A model generated the notes under the pieces. The model saw only the letters and a list, made by a program, of their open reading frames with translations, ran no database searches and was not told where the DNA came from. The translations under genes were made by a program, and so were the position numbers. DNA of 64,000 bases, taken from contig CAVSJQ010000002.1 in NCBI GenBank assembly GCA_963728355.1, positions 372,001 to 436,000 on the forward strand, read 5' to 3'. This document shows, in pieces, positions 1-8,497 of this stretch. The stretch comes from Sva-07 sp963728355 (lineage in GTDB: Bacteria > Actinomycetota > Acidimicrobiia > Acidimicrobiales > Ilumatobacteraceae). How positions within the stretch are numbered: position 1 is the first letter of the stretch; each line of letters starts with the position of its first letter.

Positions 1-1722
1 TTCGTGATGTACGGCCAGACCGAGGCGACCGCCCGGATGGCATATCTGCCGCCGGCGATCGCGCGACGCCGTCCCGGCGCGATCGGCCGGCCGATCGACG
101 GAGGCGAAATGCGCCTCGAACCGCTCGCCGACCCGCCGGACGTCGGGGAGATCGTCTACCGGGGCCCCAACGTGATGATGGGCTATGCGACCCGCGACGC
201 CGACCTCGCACTCGGATCGACGGTCGACGAGCTGCGCACCGGTGATCTCGCACGGTTCCACTCCGACGACGGCGTGTACGAGATCGTCGGCCGGAGCGCG
301 CGGTTCGTGAAGCCGTTCGGGCTGCGCGTCGATCTCGACGGGGTGGAGCGCGAACTCCGCTCGGTGCTCGTCGACCACGACGTCGCCGTCGCCGGCGACG
401 ACGACGGTCTGACGGTGCTCGCACCGGGCGCCGACCGGGCGGCCGTCGTGTCGAGCGTGCGGGCGCGGACGGGACTCCCGGTCGGCCACGTCAGTGTCGA
501 CACCGCGACACCGATTCCCCGGACCGCGTCCGGTAAGACCGACTACGCCGCGATCGGGGGTGCTGGCGCCGATCGTCCCACCCGCCAGCCGGCCGGCGCT
601 GCGGCCATCGTCGGGCTCGTGCTCGGACGCACCGACGTGTCGTCGCAGGACACGTTCGTGTCGCTCGGCGGCGACTCGTTGAGCTACGTGGAGTGCTCGA
701 TCCGGCTGGAATCGGTGCTCGGTCCGATCCCGTCGGACTGGCACCTCCGACCGCTCGGTTCGCTGCAGCCGCAGCGACGGGGACGGTTCTTCACCCGTAT
801 CGACACGACCGTGGCCCTGCGCGCCATCGCCATCTGTCTCGTCGTGGCCACGCACATGCATCTGTGGTTCTTCCCCGGTGGGGCGCACCTGTTGCTCGCG
901 GTCGTCGGTTACAACATGAGCCGCTTCCTGCTGCCGATCGAACCGGTGCGCGAGCGGGTCCGCGCCGCTGGGCGCACCATCGCCAGGGTCGCCGTCCCGA
1001 CCCTCGCCGGGATCGGTATGGGCACGCTGCTGGGTGCCACGTACGGCGTGGGCACCCTGCTGCTGGTCAACAACTACGCCGGCCCGGCGTCGCACGCCCT
1101 CGACCACTGGCACTTCTGGTTCATCGAGGTGTTCATCCACGTGATGGTCGTGGTCACCCTGCTGCTGGTCATACCGCCGGTGCGACGGATCGAACGCCGG
1201 TTCCCCTACGCCGTTGCGCTCGGCGTGCTCGGCGTGCTGCTGCTCCTGCGGATGGACTGGGCGTGGATGGGCGACTGGTACAACCTGCGCTATCGCACCC
1301 ACGGCGTCGCCTGGTTCGTCGCACTCGGCTGGCTCGTCCACCGATCCGACACGGCGCCGAAACGTCTGGCGACCGCAGCGCTGTGCGTACTCGTCGTCCC
1401 GGGCTTCTTCCAGTACGGCCCGCGCGAATGGTTCATCGCCATCTCCCTGCTGGTCCTGCTGACCTGGAGGGAGATCCCGGTCCCTCGGATCGCGGTCCGG
1501 CCGCTGGCGATGTTGGCCTCGGCGAGCATGTGGATCTACATCACGCACTTCACGATCTGGCCCCCGCTCGTCGACCTGCTCGGGATCGAGCGTGCCTACG
1601 TGCCGACGTTGCTCGGCGGTGTCGTCATCGGCATCGCCGCCGAACGGCTCGTCGACGTCGGTCGCAGCCTCGCCTCACGGCACAATCTGGCATTCCGACC
1701 TCGGATCGTTAGGATTGCCTAA
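1..1722 (+). CDS. AMP-binding/carrier-protein/membrane acyltransferase fusion (5' end outside window)
   Basis: This is the C-terminal 574 codons of a multidomain enzyme whose start lies left of the window. It opens at the adenylation-domain motif VMYGQTEA and continues through the C-terminal subdomain, with the conserved TGDLA and the lysine region PRTASGKTDY near residue 170. A carrier-protein domain follows, with the phosphopantetheine serine in LGGDSLSY at about residue 225. From about residue 262 the protein becomes hydrophobic, with roughly ten membrane segments beginning RIDTTVALRAIAIC and a conserved-looking ATHMH, as in acyltransferase-3-type proteins. I infer that an acid is activated, loaded on the built-in carrier and passed to an acceptor at the membrane. 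Substrate and acceptor cannot be told. It stops just before the iron-transport operon, and its last codons overlap the DtxR-like palindrome. Confidence 0.75.
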   Translation, partial: FVMYGQTEATARMAYLPPAIARRRPGAIGRPIDGGEMRLEPLADPPDVGEIVYRGPNVMMGYATRDADLALGSTVDELRTGDLARFHSDDGVYEIVGRSARFVKPFGLRVDLDGVERELRSVLVDHDVAVAGDDDGLTVLAPGADRAAVVSSVRARTGLPVGHVSVDTATPIPRTASGKTDYAAIGGAGADRPTRQPAGAAAIVGLVLGRTDVSSQDTFVSLGGDSLSYVECSIRLESVLGPIPSDWHLRPLGSLQPQRRGRFFTRIDTTVALRAIAICLVVATHMHLWFFPGGAHLLLAVVGYNMSRFLLPIEPVRERVRAAGRTIARVAVPTLAGIGMGTLLGATYGVGTLLLVNNYAGPASHALDHWHFWFIEVFIHVMVVVTLLLVIPPVRRIERRFPYAVALGVLGVLLLLRMDWAWMGDWYNLRYRTHGVAWFVALGWLVHRSDTAPKRLATAALCVLVVPGFFQYGPREWFIAISLLVLLTWREIPVPRIAVRPLAMLASASMWIYITHFTIWPPLVDLLGIERAYVPTLLGGVVIGIAAERLVDVGRSLASRHNLAFRPRIVRIA

Positions 1723-1723
1723 C
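1708..1723. promoter_or_regulatory. DtxR-family-like metal-regulator box
   Basis: A perfect palindrome, GTTAGG-ATTG-CCTAAC, overlaps the stop codon of the upstream gene and lies 64 bases before the start of the iron-binding lipoprotein gene. TTAGG/CCTAA half sites are typical of DtxR, IdeR, SirR and MntR operators. The 4-base spacing differs from the classical 19-bp IdeR box, so the exact regulator is uncertain. The position suggests metal-dependent repression of the importer operon. Confidence 0.5.
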
Positions 1724-1786
1724 CACCCCCCTGAAACATGCGGTGCGCCCGAACATGCGGCGCACGACTCGGCTCCAGGAGCACCC

Positions 1787-2818
1787 GTGAATCCCCTCTC
1801 CCACACCACCGTCCGTCGACTGGTCCCACTGCTGGGCGTCGGTGCGCTGTTCGTCGCGACGGCCGCCGGCTGCTCGGGCGACGACGGCGACACCCTCCAG
1901 GTGTACAGCGGCCGTCACTACGGCATCGAGTCAGCCTTCGAGCAGTACACGGACGAGACCGGCGTGAAGGTCGAGTTCCTGACCGGCAACGACGCCGAAT
2001 TGCGTGAGCGGATCGCCGCCGAGGGCGAGGAAACCAAGGCCGACGCCTACATCACCGTGGATGCCGGCAATTTGGCGGCGGCCACCGAGCAGGGGTTGTT
2101 CCAGACGATCGACTCGCCGATCCTCGAGGCGGCGATCCCGTCCGAGCTGAGCGATCCCGACGGCAACTGGTTCGGCCTCACACAACGGGCCCGCACGATC
2201 GTCTACAACCCCGAGCGCGTCGCGCCCGACGAGGTGCCCACCACCTACGAGGAACTCGCCGACCCCGAATGGGCGGGCCGGCTGTGCCTGCGCAACTCCT
2301 CCAACGTGTACCAGCAGTCGCTCGTCGCCAGCCTGATCGCGGCGCACGGCGATGAGGAAGCAGAGCGCATCGTCGAGGGCTGGGCCGACAACGCCGACGT
2401 CCTCAACAACGACGTGCTGATCCTCGAATCGCTCGCCGACGGTCTGTGCGACGTGGGGATCACCAACCACTACTACCTGGCGCGCATCTACGAGGAGAAC
2501 CCCGACTTCCCGGTCGAACTGCAGTGGGCGAACCAGGATGGTCGCGGCGTGCACGTCAACGTGTCCGGCGGAGGCGTGACCCGGTACTCCTCGCATCCCG
2601 AGATGGCGCAACAGTTCCTCGAGTGGCTCGCCACCGACGGCCAGGAGGTGCTCGTGGGCGGCAACCACGAGTATCCGGCCAATCCGGACACCCCGGTCGA
2701 CCCGTTGATCGTCGAGCGGTTCGGCAGCGACTTCGTGCGCGATCCGCTCGACGCAGCGATCTTCGGAGCGTTGAATCCTGACGCCACCCGGCTGATGGAC
2801 GAAGCGGGCTACGGCTGA
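1787..2818 (+). CDS. Ferric-iron ABC transporter substrate-binding lipoprotein (FbpA/FutA type)
   Basis: A 343-residue periplasmic-type iron-binding protein of the FbpA/IdiA/FutA group. The GTG at 1787 is chosen because it gives a clean lipoprotein signal peptide: hydrophobic LVPLLGVGALFVATAAG and then a lipobox cysteine near residue 28 (AAGC). The mature part starts with VYSGRHYG, the hallmark YS-x-RHY of ferric binding proteins, in which the tyrosine is a metal ligand. QRARTIVYNP and the later LVGGNHEYP region also fit the family. The permease gene follows after 16 bases and the ATPase after that, so this is the first gene of a complete importer. A palindromic metal-regulator site lies upstream. 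Confidence 0.9.
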   Translation: MNPLSHTTVRRLVPLLGVGALFVATAAGCSGDDGDTLQVYSGRHYGIESAFEQYTDETGVKVEFLTGNDAELRERIAAEGEETKADAYITVDAGNLAAATEQGLFQTIDSPILEAAIPSELSDPDGNWFGLTQRARTIVYNPERVAPDEVPTTYEELADPEWAGRLCLRNSSNVYQQSLVASLIAAHGDEEAERIVEGWADNADVLNNDVLILESLADGLCDVGITNHYYLARIYEENPDFPVELQWANQDGRGVHVNVSGGGVTRYSSHPEMAQQFLEWLATDGQEVLVGGNHEYPANPDTPVDPLIVERFGSDFVRDPLDAAIFGALNPDATRLMDEAGYG

Positions 2819-2834
2819 TCGGCGGGGAAGCAGC

Positions 2835-4478
2835 GTGACGCGTGCACTGCGCCGCCGTCCGAGCGGTTCGCGCAGTTGGACCGCGGCAACGATCGTCGTC
2901 GCCGTACTCGTCGTCGTGCCCGTGGCGATGCTCGTGTCGAGCATCGTGCAACCGAACACCGAGGTCTGGGCGCAACAGTGGCGCACGCGCCTGCCCGACG
3001 AACTCGTCACCACCGCCGTGCTGCTGGCCGGCGTGGCGGTCTGCTCGGTCGTGATGGGCGCCGGCCTCGCGTGGCTGGTGTCGGCGTACCGGTTCCCCGG
3101 TTCACGACAGCTCGGCTGGATGCTGATCCTGCCGCTGGCGATGCCGACCTACATCCTCGGATTCCTCACGCTGGCAACGCTCGGCCGGACCGGTCCGATC
3201 CAGGACTGGTGGCGGGCGACGTTCGGTCAGGACGCCTGGTTCCCCGACATCGAGTCGGTGTGGGGCGCCATCGCGTCGTTCAGTCTGGTGCTCTATCCGT
3301 ACGTGTACCTGCTGACGCGTGCCGCGCTGCGCGACCAGGCAGCCGGGGCATATCACGCCGCGCGTTCGCTCGGCGCGGGACCGAGCGAGGCCGCACGACG
3401 CGTCGTGTTCCCACTCGTGCGCCCGGCGATCGCAGGCGGCGCGGCCGTCGTGATGATGGAGACCCTGACCGACTTCGCGACGGTCCAGTACTTCGGAGTC
3501 GACACGGTGTCGGTCGGCGTGTTCCGCATCTGGCGCGGCACCTACGATCGCGACGCCGCCAGCGAGATCGCCACCTTGGTGCTCGGCTTCGCGCTGCTGG
3601 CCATCGCCCTCGAACGGATCGCGCGTGGACGGGCGCGGTTCGGACAGTCGGGTGGTGCCGGCGCCGGCATCGAACCGCGCCACCTGACGGGATGGCGTGC
3701 CGCCGCAGCGACCGGCGTGTGTGCGCTGGTCGTCGTCGCCGCATTCGTCGGACCCGTCGTCCAACTGAGCGTCTGGGCGCTGCGTGAACAGTCCTCGGAC
3801 CGCGGAACGCCACTGCTCGACCAGTATCCCGGGTATCTGTGGAACAGCCTGCAGCTCGTGATGGCCACGGTGGTGATCTGCGTGGTGATCGCGGTCGTGC
3901 TCGCCAACGCGCAGCGGTTCGGACGCCCTGCGCTGACCCGGTTCGCCACCCGGATGACGGCGATCGGGTACGCCGTGCCCGGCCCGGTCGTCGGCATCGG
4001 CGTGCTGCTCACGGTCGTCGCGCTCGACGCCGGACTCGAATGGGCGGGACTCGACCTTCCCGGCGCGGTGGCGACCGGGTCGATCCTGGTCCTCGTGTAC
4101 GCGTACGCCGTCCGATTCCTGGCACCGAGTCTGGTGGCGGTCGAGTCGGGGATCGGTCAGGTGCCAGAGGAGATGACGGCGTCGTCGCGCACGCTCGGTG
4201 CATCGCCCGTGACCACGATGCGACGGGTGCACCTGCCGCTCGCCAAGGCGTCACTCGCCAGTGCGGCGATCCTGGTCGGCGTCGACGCCCTCAAGGAGCT
4301 GCCGATCGTGCTGCTGTTGCGCCCCTTCGGGTTCGATACCCTGCCGGTCTGGGTGTACAACCTGGCCTCGGAATCCCGGTTCCAGCAGGCTGCGCTTCCC
4401 GCACTGTCGATCGTCGCCGTCGCTCTCGTCCCCGTGTTCATCCTGTCCCGACAGCTCGACCGCCCCACACACCGATGA
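2835..4478 (+). CDS. Ferric-iron ABC transporter permease (FbpB type)
   Basis: A 547-residue inner-membrane permease with two tandem binding-protein-dependent transport domains, each of about six membrane helices. This is the double-length arrangement usual for FbpB/SfuB iron permeases. EAA-loop-like sequences occur in both halves (AARSLGAGPSEAARRVVFP near residue 175 and SSRTLGASPVTTMRRVHLP near residue 455); these contact the ATPase. The GTG start at 2835 has GGGGAAG a few bases upstream. It sits 16 bases after the binding-protein gene. Its stop overlaps the ATPase start by four bases, so the genes are almost certainly co-transcribed and coupled. Confidence 0.92.
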   Translation: MTRALRRRPSGSRSWTAATIVVAVLVVVPVAMLVSSIVQPNTEVWAQQWRTRLPDELVTTAVLLAGVAVCSVVMGAGLAWLVSAYRFPGSRQLGWMLILPLAMPTYILGFLTLATLGRTGPIQDWWRATFGQDAWFPDIESVWGAIASFSLVLYPYVYLLTRAALRDQAAGAYHAARSLGAGPSEAARRVVFPLVRPAIAGGAAVVMMETLTDFATVQYFGVDTVSVGVFRIWRGTYDRDAASEIATLVLGFALLAIALERIARGRARFGQSGGAGAGIEPRHLTGWRAAAATGVCALVVVAAFVGPVVQLSVWALREQSSDRGTPLLDQYPGYLWNSLQLVMATVVICVVIAVVLANAQRFGRPALTRFATRMTAIGYAVPGPVVGIGVLLTVVALDAGLEWAGLDLPGAVATGSILVLVYAYAVRFLAPSLVAVESGIGQVPEEMTASSRTLGASPVTTMRRVHLPLAKASLASAAILVGVDALKELPIVLLLRPFGFDTLPVWVYNLASESRFQQAALPALSIVAVALVPVFILSRQLDRPTHR

Positions 4479-5503
4479 GCGCCGACCCGTCCTCGCTCGT
4501 CGTGCGCGACCTGTCGAAACACTTCGGCGACGTCGCGGCACTGAGCGACGTGTCGTTCGACCTGGGTGAGCACGAACTGCTCGCACTGGTCGGGCCGAGC
4601 GGATGTGGCAAGTCGACGCTGCTGCGCATCATCGCCGGGCTGCAACGGCCCGACACCGGGACCGTCGTGCTCGACGGCGCAACCGTCGACGACGACGACG
4701 TGTCCGTCCCGCCGGAACGACGCCGCATCGGCCTGGTGTTCCAGGAGCACGCGCTGTTCCCGCACCTCTCGGTGGCCAAGAACATCGCCTTCGGTGTCGG
4801 CAAGGGGGCGCAGGCCGACGCCCGCGTCGCATCGATGCTCGAGATCGTCGGACTTGCGGGTTTCGGCGAGCGGTACCCGCACGAGCTGTCGGGTGGCGAG
4901 CGCCAGCGCGTCGCCCTGGCGCGTGCGCTGGCGCCGGAGCCGGCGCTGATGCTCCTCGACGAGCCGTTCGCCAGCCTCGACCCGAACCTGCGGGCGAGGA
5001 TCCGAGATGACGTCGTCGCCATCCTGCGCTCGACCGGGACCCCTGCGGTGTTCGTCACCCACGACCAGCCCGAGGCCCTGGCGATCGGCGACCGCATCGC
5101 CGTCATGCGTGGCGGCCGCGTCGCCCAGCTCGGCACGCCCGAGTCGGTGTTCCACGCGCCGGTCGACGAGTTCGTCGCGGCGTTCATGGGCGACGCCGAC
5201 TTCATGTCCGCCGCCACGGCGCGTGCGGAGTTCGGACCCGAGACCACCGACGGGGCACCCGACGACACCGTCGTGGTGCTGCGGCCCGACGACGTCACGT
5301 TCGCGGTCGATGACGGTGGCACGGCGGTCGTCGTCGACGCCGAGTTCCGCGGGTCGACCTGGAACTACACGTTGCGACTCTCCTCGGGGTGCGACGTGCA
5401 CTCGGTGCAATCGCATCTGGTCCGCGTGCCGCTCGGCACCGCCGTGACTGCGGCGGTCACGCCCGGACATCAACCGGTCCATCTCCCCCCGCCTCCCCGC
5501 TGA
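4475..5503 (+). CDS. Ferric-iron ABC transporter ATP-binding protein (FbpC type)
   Basis: A 342-residue ABC ATPase that powers the iron importer encoded just upstream. Walker A is GPSGCGKST at about residues 39-47, the Q-loop is LVFQEHALFPHLSV, the signature LSGGERQRVALARAL, Walker B LMLLDEPFASLD, and the switch histidine is in VFVTHDQPEA. About 110 further residues form a TOBE-like regulatory domain, as in FbpC/PotA/MalK ATPases. The ATG at 4475 overlaps the permease stop (ATGA). Two copies of the dispersed nested palindrome follow its stop and may act as a terminator. Confidence 0.92.
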   Translation: MSADPSSLVVRDLSKHFGDVAALSDVSFDLGEHELLALVGPSGCGKSTLLRIIAGLQRPDTGTVVLDGATVDDDDVSVPPERRRIGLVFQEHALFPHLSVAKNIAFGVGKGAQADARVASMLEIVGLAGFGERYPHELSGGERQRVALARALAPEPALMLLDEPFASLDPNLRARIRDDVVAILRSTGTPAVFVTHDQPEALAIGDRIAVMRGGRVAQLGTPESVFHAPVDEFVAAFMGDADFMSAATARAEFGPETTDGAPDDTVVVLRPDDVTFAVDDGGTAVVVDAEFRGSTWNYTLRLSSGCDVHSVQSHLVRVPLGTAVTAAVTPGHQPVHLPPPPR

Positions 5504-5528
5504 CCGCCAACCGACGCCAACCCGGTGA

Positions 5529-5572
5529 AGCGATGAGCCAACCGCCCGAATGCGGGCTTTTCGCTCATCGCT
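5529..5572. repeat. Nested palindromic repeat, copy 1
   Basis: A 44-bp element: outer 10-base arms AGCGATGAGC / GCTCATCGCT enclose an inner GCCCG-AATG-CGGGC hairpin followed by TTTT. The inner part looks like a small intrinsic terminator. The base next to the outer arm is a C:C mismatch in this copy. It lies 25 bases after the iron ABC ATPase stop. Confidence 0.85.
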
Positions 5573-5592
5573 TCGGCTCGGTCCCGGCGGGT

Positions 5593-5630
5593 GATGAGCG
5601 AACCGCCCGAATGCGGGCTTTTCGCTCATC
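5593..5630. repeat. Nested palindromic repeat, copy 2
   Basis: Second copy, in tandem with copy 1 about 20 bases later. The outer arms are GATGAGCGAA / TTCGCTCATC and the inner GCCCG-AATG-CGGGC plus TTTT is unchanged. Here the position that mismatches in copy 1 is a G:C pair, so this arm is perfectly paired. It lies between the iron ABC operon and the P-type ATPase gene. Confidence 0.85.
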
Positions 5631-5696
5631 GCTCGTCGTGTCCGGTTGGGGCCATCGGCCCTATGGGGCCGGTGCGGGCGCTGGTTGGGTGGAGGC

Positions 5697-8411
5697 ATGG
5701 GCCGCCATCCTGTTGATGCGCGTTCGCCCGATGTCGACGTGTCGGCGGGCGCCCGCGGGGACTGGTACCACCTGGACGGCGACGAGGTCGAGCGATTGCT
5801 CGGGACCGGTGGGCACGGCCTGACGAGCGCCGAGGCCGAGGCTCGCCGCACGCGGTTCGGCCCGAACCAGCTCGAGGACGAACCGCCTCCCCCGGCGTGG
5901 GTGGTGTTTCTCGCTCAGTTCCGCAGCCCGCTGATCTTCATCCTGCTGGTGGCGCTCGCCGTCACGATGGCCCTCGGCGAGTACCTCGATGCATCGGTGA
6001 TCGCCGTGGTGCTGACGTTGAACGCGGTGATCGCCTTCACCCAGGAACGCAAGGCCGAAGGGGCGGTCCGGGCGCTGATGCAACTGGTCGTGCCCCATGC
6101 CCGGGTGGTTCGCGACGGCCGGGACCTCGAGATCGACAGCCGAGAGCTCGTCCCCGGCGACGTGGTGCTGTTGGAGTCGGGGGCGCGCATCCCCGCCGAC
6201 CTGCGCCTCGTCGGCACGAAGGCCCTCCAGGTCGACGAGTCGTTGCTGACCGGCGAATCGGCTCCCGTGACCAAGACCGTCGACGGCGTGGAACCGGGCG
6301 CCGCTCTCGCCGACCGTCGGTGCATGGCCTACACCGGCGCCACGGTCACCGCCGGTCGAGGGCGCGGCGTGGTCGTCGCCACCGGTTCGGACACCGAGCT
6401 CGGAGCGATCGCCGGGCTGATGCGCTCCGAAGCCGTCGCCGCCACGCCGCTGCAACGGCGGATGGATCACTTCGCCAAGATCATCGGGGTCGCGGTGGCG
6501 GTAGCTGCGCTGGTGGCATTCGTCAGCGGCGTAGCGCTCGGCGAACCGGTGGAGGACATGTTCCTCGTGGCCGTCGCACTGGCGGTCTCTGCGGTACCCG
6601 AGGGACTCCCGGTGGCGGTCACGATCACGCTCGCGGTCGGAGTGCGGCGTATGGCACGCCGCCACGCGATCATCCGACGGCTGCCGGCGGTCGAGACACT
6701 GGGCAGCACGACGGTGATCGGCTCCGACAAGACCGGCACGCTCACCGAGAACCGGATGACGGTGCAGGAGATCTGGACCCCGGGTCACCGATACACGCTC
6801 GCCGGTGACGTGTCCGACGGCGAGTTGCTCGAAGGCGACGAACCGGCCGCGATCGGTGAGCACCCCGCACTGCACGAGACGCTCCTGGCCGGAGTGCTGG
6901 CCAACGAGGCCGACCTCCACTGGGCGGGCGACGAGCTGGCGACCACCGGCGATCCGACCGAGATCGCGCTGTTGCTGGCAGGGCTCACGGCGGGCCTGGA
7001 GCCCGGCGACGCCCGCGCCGCCTATCCCGTCTTCGCCGAGATCCCGTTCGAGCCGACCCAGCGGTACTCGGCCAGCATCCGCAGCCGGCACGACCGCCAC
7101 GAGATCTTCGTCAAGGGTGCTCCCGAGCGGGTGCTGTCCATGTGCACCGAGATGCTGACGGATCACGGCGGGGTGCCGCTCGACGTCGAGGCCGTGGCCC
7201 GTGAGGCTCGTGAACTGGCCTCGCGAGGCCAACGCGTCCTCGCCTTCGCGCGCCTGACGCCGCCCGATCGGCTCACCGATCCGCGAGAGGTCACCGAGCC
7301 CGGCGGACTCGTGTTCGTCGGGCTGCAGGGGATGATCGACCCGGCGCGGCCGGGCGTGCGCGATTCGATCGCGGCGTGTCAGACCGCCGGCATCCGCGTG
7401 GTGATGATCACCGGTGATCACGTCGCGACGGCCTGCGCGATCGCCGACGAACTCGGCATCGCCGGTCGGGGAGAGGCGATCACCGGGAGCGAGCTCGACG
7501 ACCTCGACGACGAGGCGCTGGCCGAACGGATCGACGGCGTCTCGGTGTGCGCCCGGGTGTCGCCGGAGAACAAGCTCCGCATCGTCCACATGCTCCAGGC
7601 GCGAGGCGAGGTCGTGGCGGTCACCGGCGACGGCGTCAACGACGCCCCCGCGCTCAAGGCCGCCGAGATCGGCATCGCGATGGGCGAGAAGGGCACCGAT
7701 GTCGCCAGAGAAGCGTCGGAGATGGTGCTCACCGACGACAACTTCGTGTCGATCGTCGCCGCGGTCGAGGAAGGACGGGTGACGTTCGACAACATTCGCA
7801 AGGTCACGTTCTTCCTGGTCTCCACGGGCGCTGCGGAGATCATCGCCATCCTCGTCGCCGTCTGGCTCCAGTGGCCGCTGATCCTGTTGCCCGCACAGCT
7901 GTTGTGGCTCAACCTCGTCACCAATGGTCTGCAGGACGTGGCGCTGGCCTTCGAACCTGCCGAGCGCGGCGTGCTGCAGCGACCGCCCCGCCGGCCCGGC
8001 GGGGGAGTGCTCGACCGCATCATGTGGGAGCGCGTGGTGCTGGCCGGGGCGGTGATGGGTGCGGGGATGCTGTTGACGTTCCGCTGGGAACTCGATGCCA
8101 CCGATTCGCTGATGGCGGCTCAGACGGTGGCGCTGACGACGATGGTCGTGTTCCAGCTGTTCCAGGCCGGCAACGCCCGATCGGAGACGGAGTCGGTGTT
8201 CCGCAGGAATCCGTTCTCGAACCCGTTCCTGTTGTGGGCCACCTTGGCGGCGCTCGGCGTGCACGTGGCGGCGCTGTACTTCCCGCCGACGCAGTACGTC
8301 CTGCGGGTCGAGCCGATCAGCCTCGGTGCGTGGGTGCGCATCGTGATCGTTGCCACCAGCGTCATCGTCGCCATGGAACTCCACAAGGCACTACGTCGCC
8401 GTCGGAACTGA
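5697..8411 (+). CDS. P2-type cation-transporting ATPase
   Basis: A 904-residue P-type ATPase with an N-terminal cation-ATPase domain (ERLLGTGGHGLTSAEAEARR), the actuator loop LTGES, the phosphorylated aspartate D344 in SDKTGTLTE, the nucleotide-binding KGAPE, and the hinge TGDGVNDAP. The fourth membrane helix has PEGLP, the P2 signature shared by calcium, sodium and some proton/potassium pumps. The sixth helix reads NLVTNGLQDVALAFEP rather than the usual N-x-x-TDG-x-PA-x-AL. Substrate is therefore uncertain; calcium or another small cation is likeliest. The ATG at 5697 gives the normal N-terminus, although GGAGG is only one base away, so an in-frame TTG at 5646 is an alternative start. Confidence 0.9.
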   Translation: MGRHPVDARSPDVDVSAGARGDWYHLDGDEVERLLGTGGHGLTSAEAEARRTRFGPNQLEDEPPPPAWVVFLAQFRSPLIFILLVALAVTMALGEYLDASVIAVVLTLNAVIAFTQERKAEGAVRALMQLVVPHARVVRDGRDLEIDSRELVPGDVVLLESGARIPADLRLVGTKALQVDESLLTGESAPVTKTVDGVEPGAALADRRCMAYTGATVTAGRGRGVVVATGSDTELGAIAGLMRSEAVAATPLQRRMDHFAKIIGVAVAVAALVAFVSGVALGEPVEDMFLVAVALAVSAVPEGLPVAVTITLAVGVRRMARRHAIIRRLPAVETLGSTTVIGSDKTGTLTENRMTVQEIWTPGHRYTLAGDVSDGELLEGDEPAAIGEHPALHETLLAGVLANEADLHWAGDELATTGDPTEIALLLAGLTAGLEPGDARAAYPVFAEIPFEPTQRYSASIRSRHDRHEIFVKGAPERVLSMCTEMLTDHGGVPLDVEAVAREARELASRGQRVLAFARLTPPDRLTDPREVTEPGGLVFVGLQGMIDPARPGVRDSIAACQTAGIRVVMITGDHVATACAIADELGIAGRGEAITGSELDDLDDEALAERIDGVSVCARVSPENKLRIVHMLQARGEVVAVTGDGVNDAPALKAAEIGIAMGEKGTDVAREASEMVLTDDNFVSIVAAVEEGRVTFDNIRKVTFFLVSTGAAEIIAILVAVWLQWPLILLPAQLLWLNLVTNGLQDVALAFEPAERGVLQRPPRRPGGGVLDRIMWERVVLAGAVMGAGMLLTFRWELDATDSLMAAQTVALTTMVVFQLFQAGNARSETESVFRRNPFSNPFLLWATLAALGVHVAALYFPPTQYVLRVEPISLGAWVRIVIVATSVIVAMELHKALRRRRN

Positions 8412-8497
8412 ACTCCTCGGCCGACTGCGCCGGTCGACCGTCGATGCGACCAGCGCGGCGATGACGCCCGGTAGGGTCCAGCTGCGGTGACCCCCTC

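Noticed and set aside
1708..1723. Classical 19-bp IdeR box
   Set aside because: The TTAGG and CCTAA halves are separated by 4 bases rather than 9, so I describe it only as DtxR-family-like.
5661..8384. Very long open frames on the strand opposite real genes, for example 907 codons opposite the P2 ATPase and 740 codons opposite katG (21025-23247)
   Set aside because: They follow from high GC and codon bias on the opposite strand; their translations are low-complexity His/Asp/Arg/Val-rich text without domains, while the plus-strand proteins are full-length known families.
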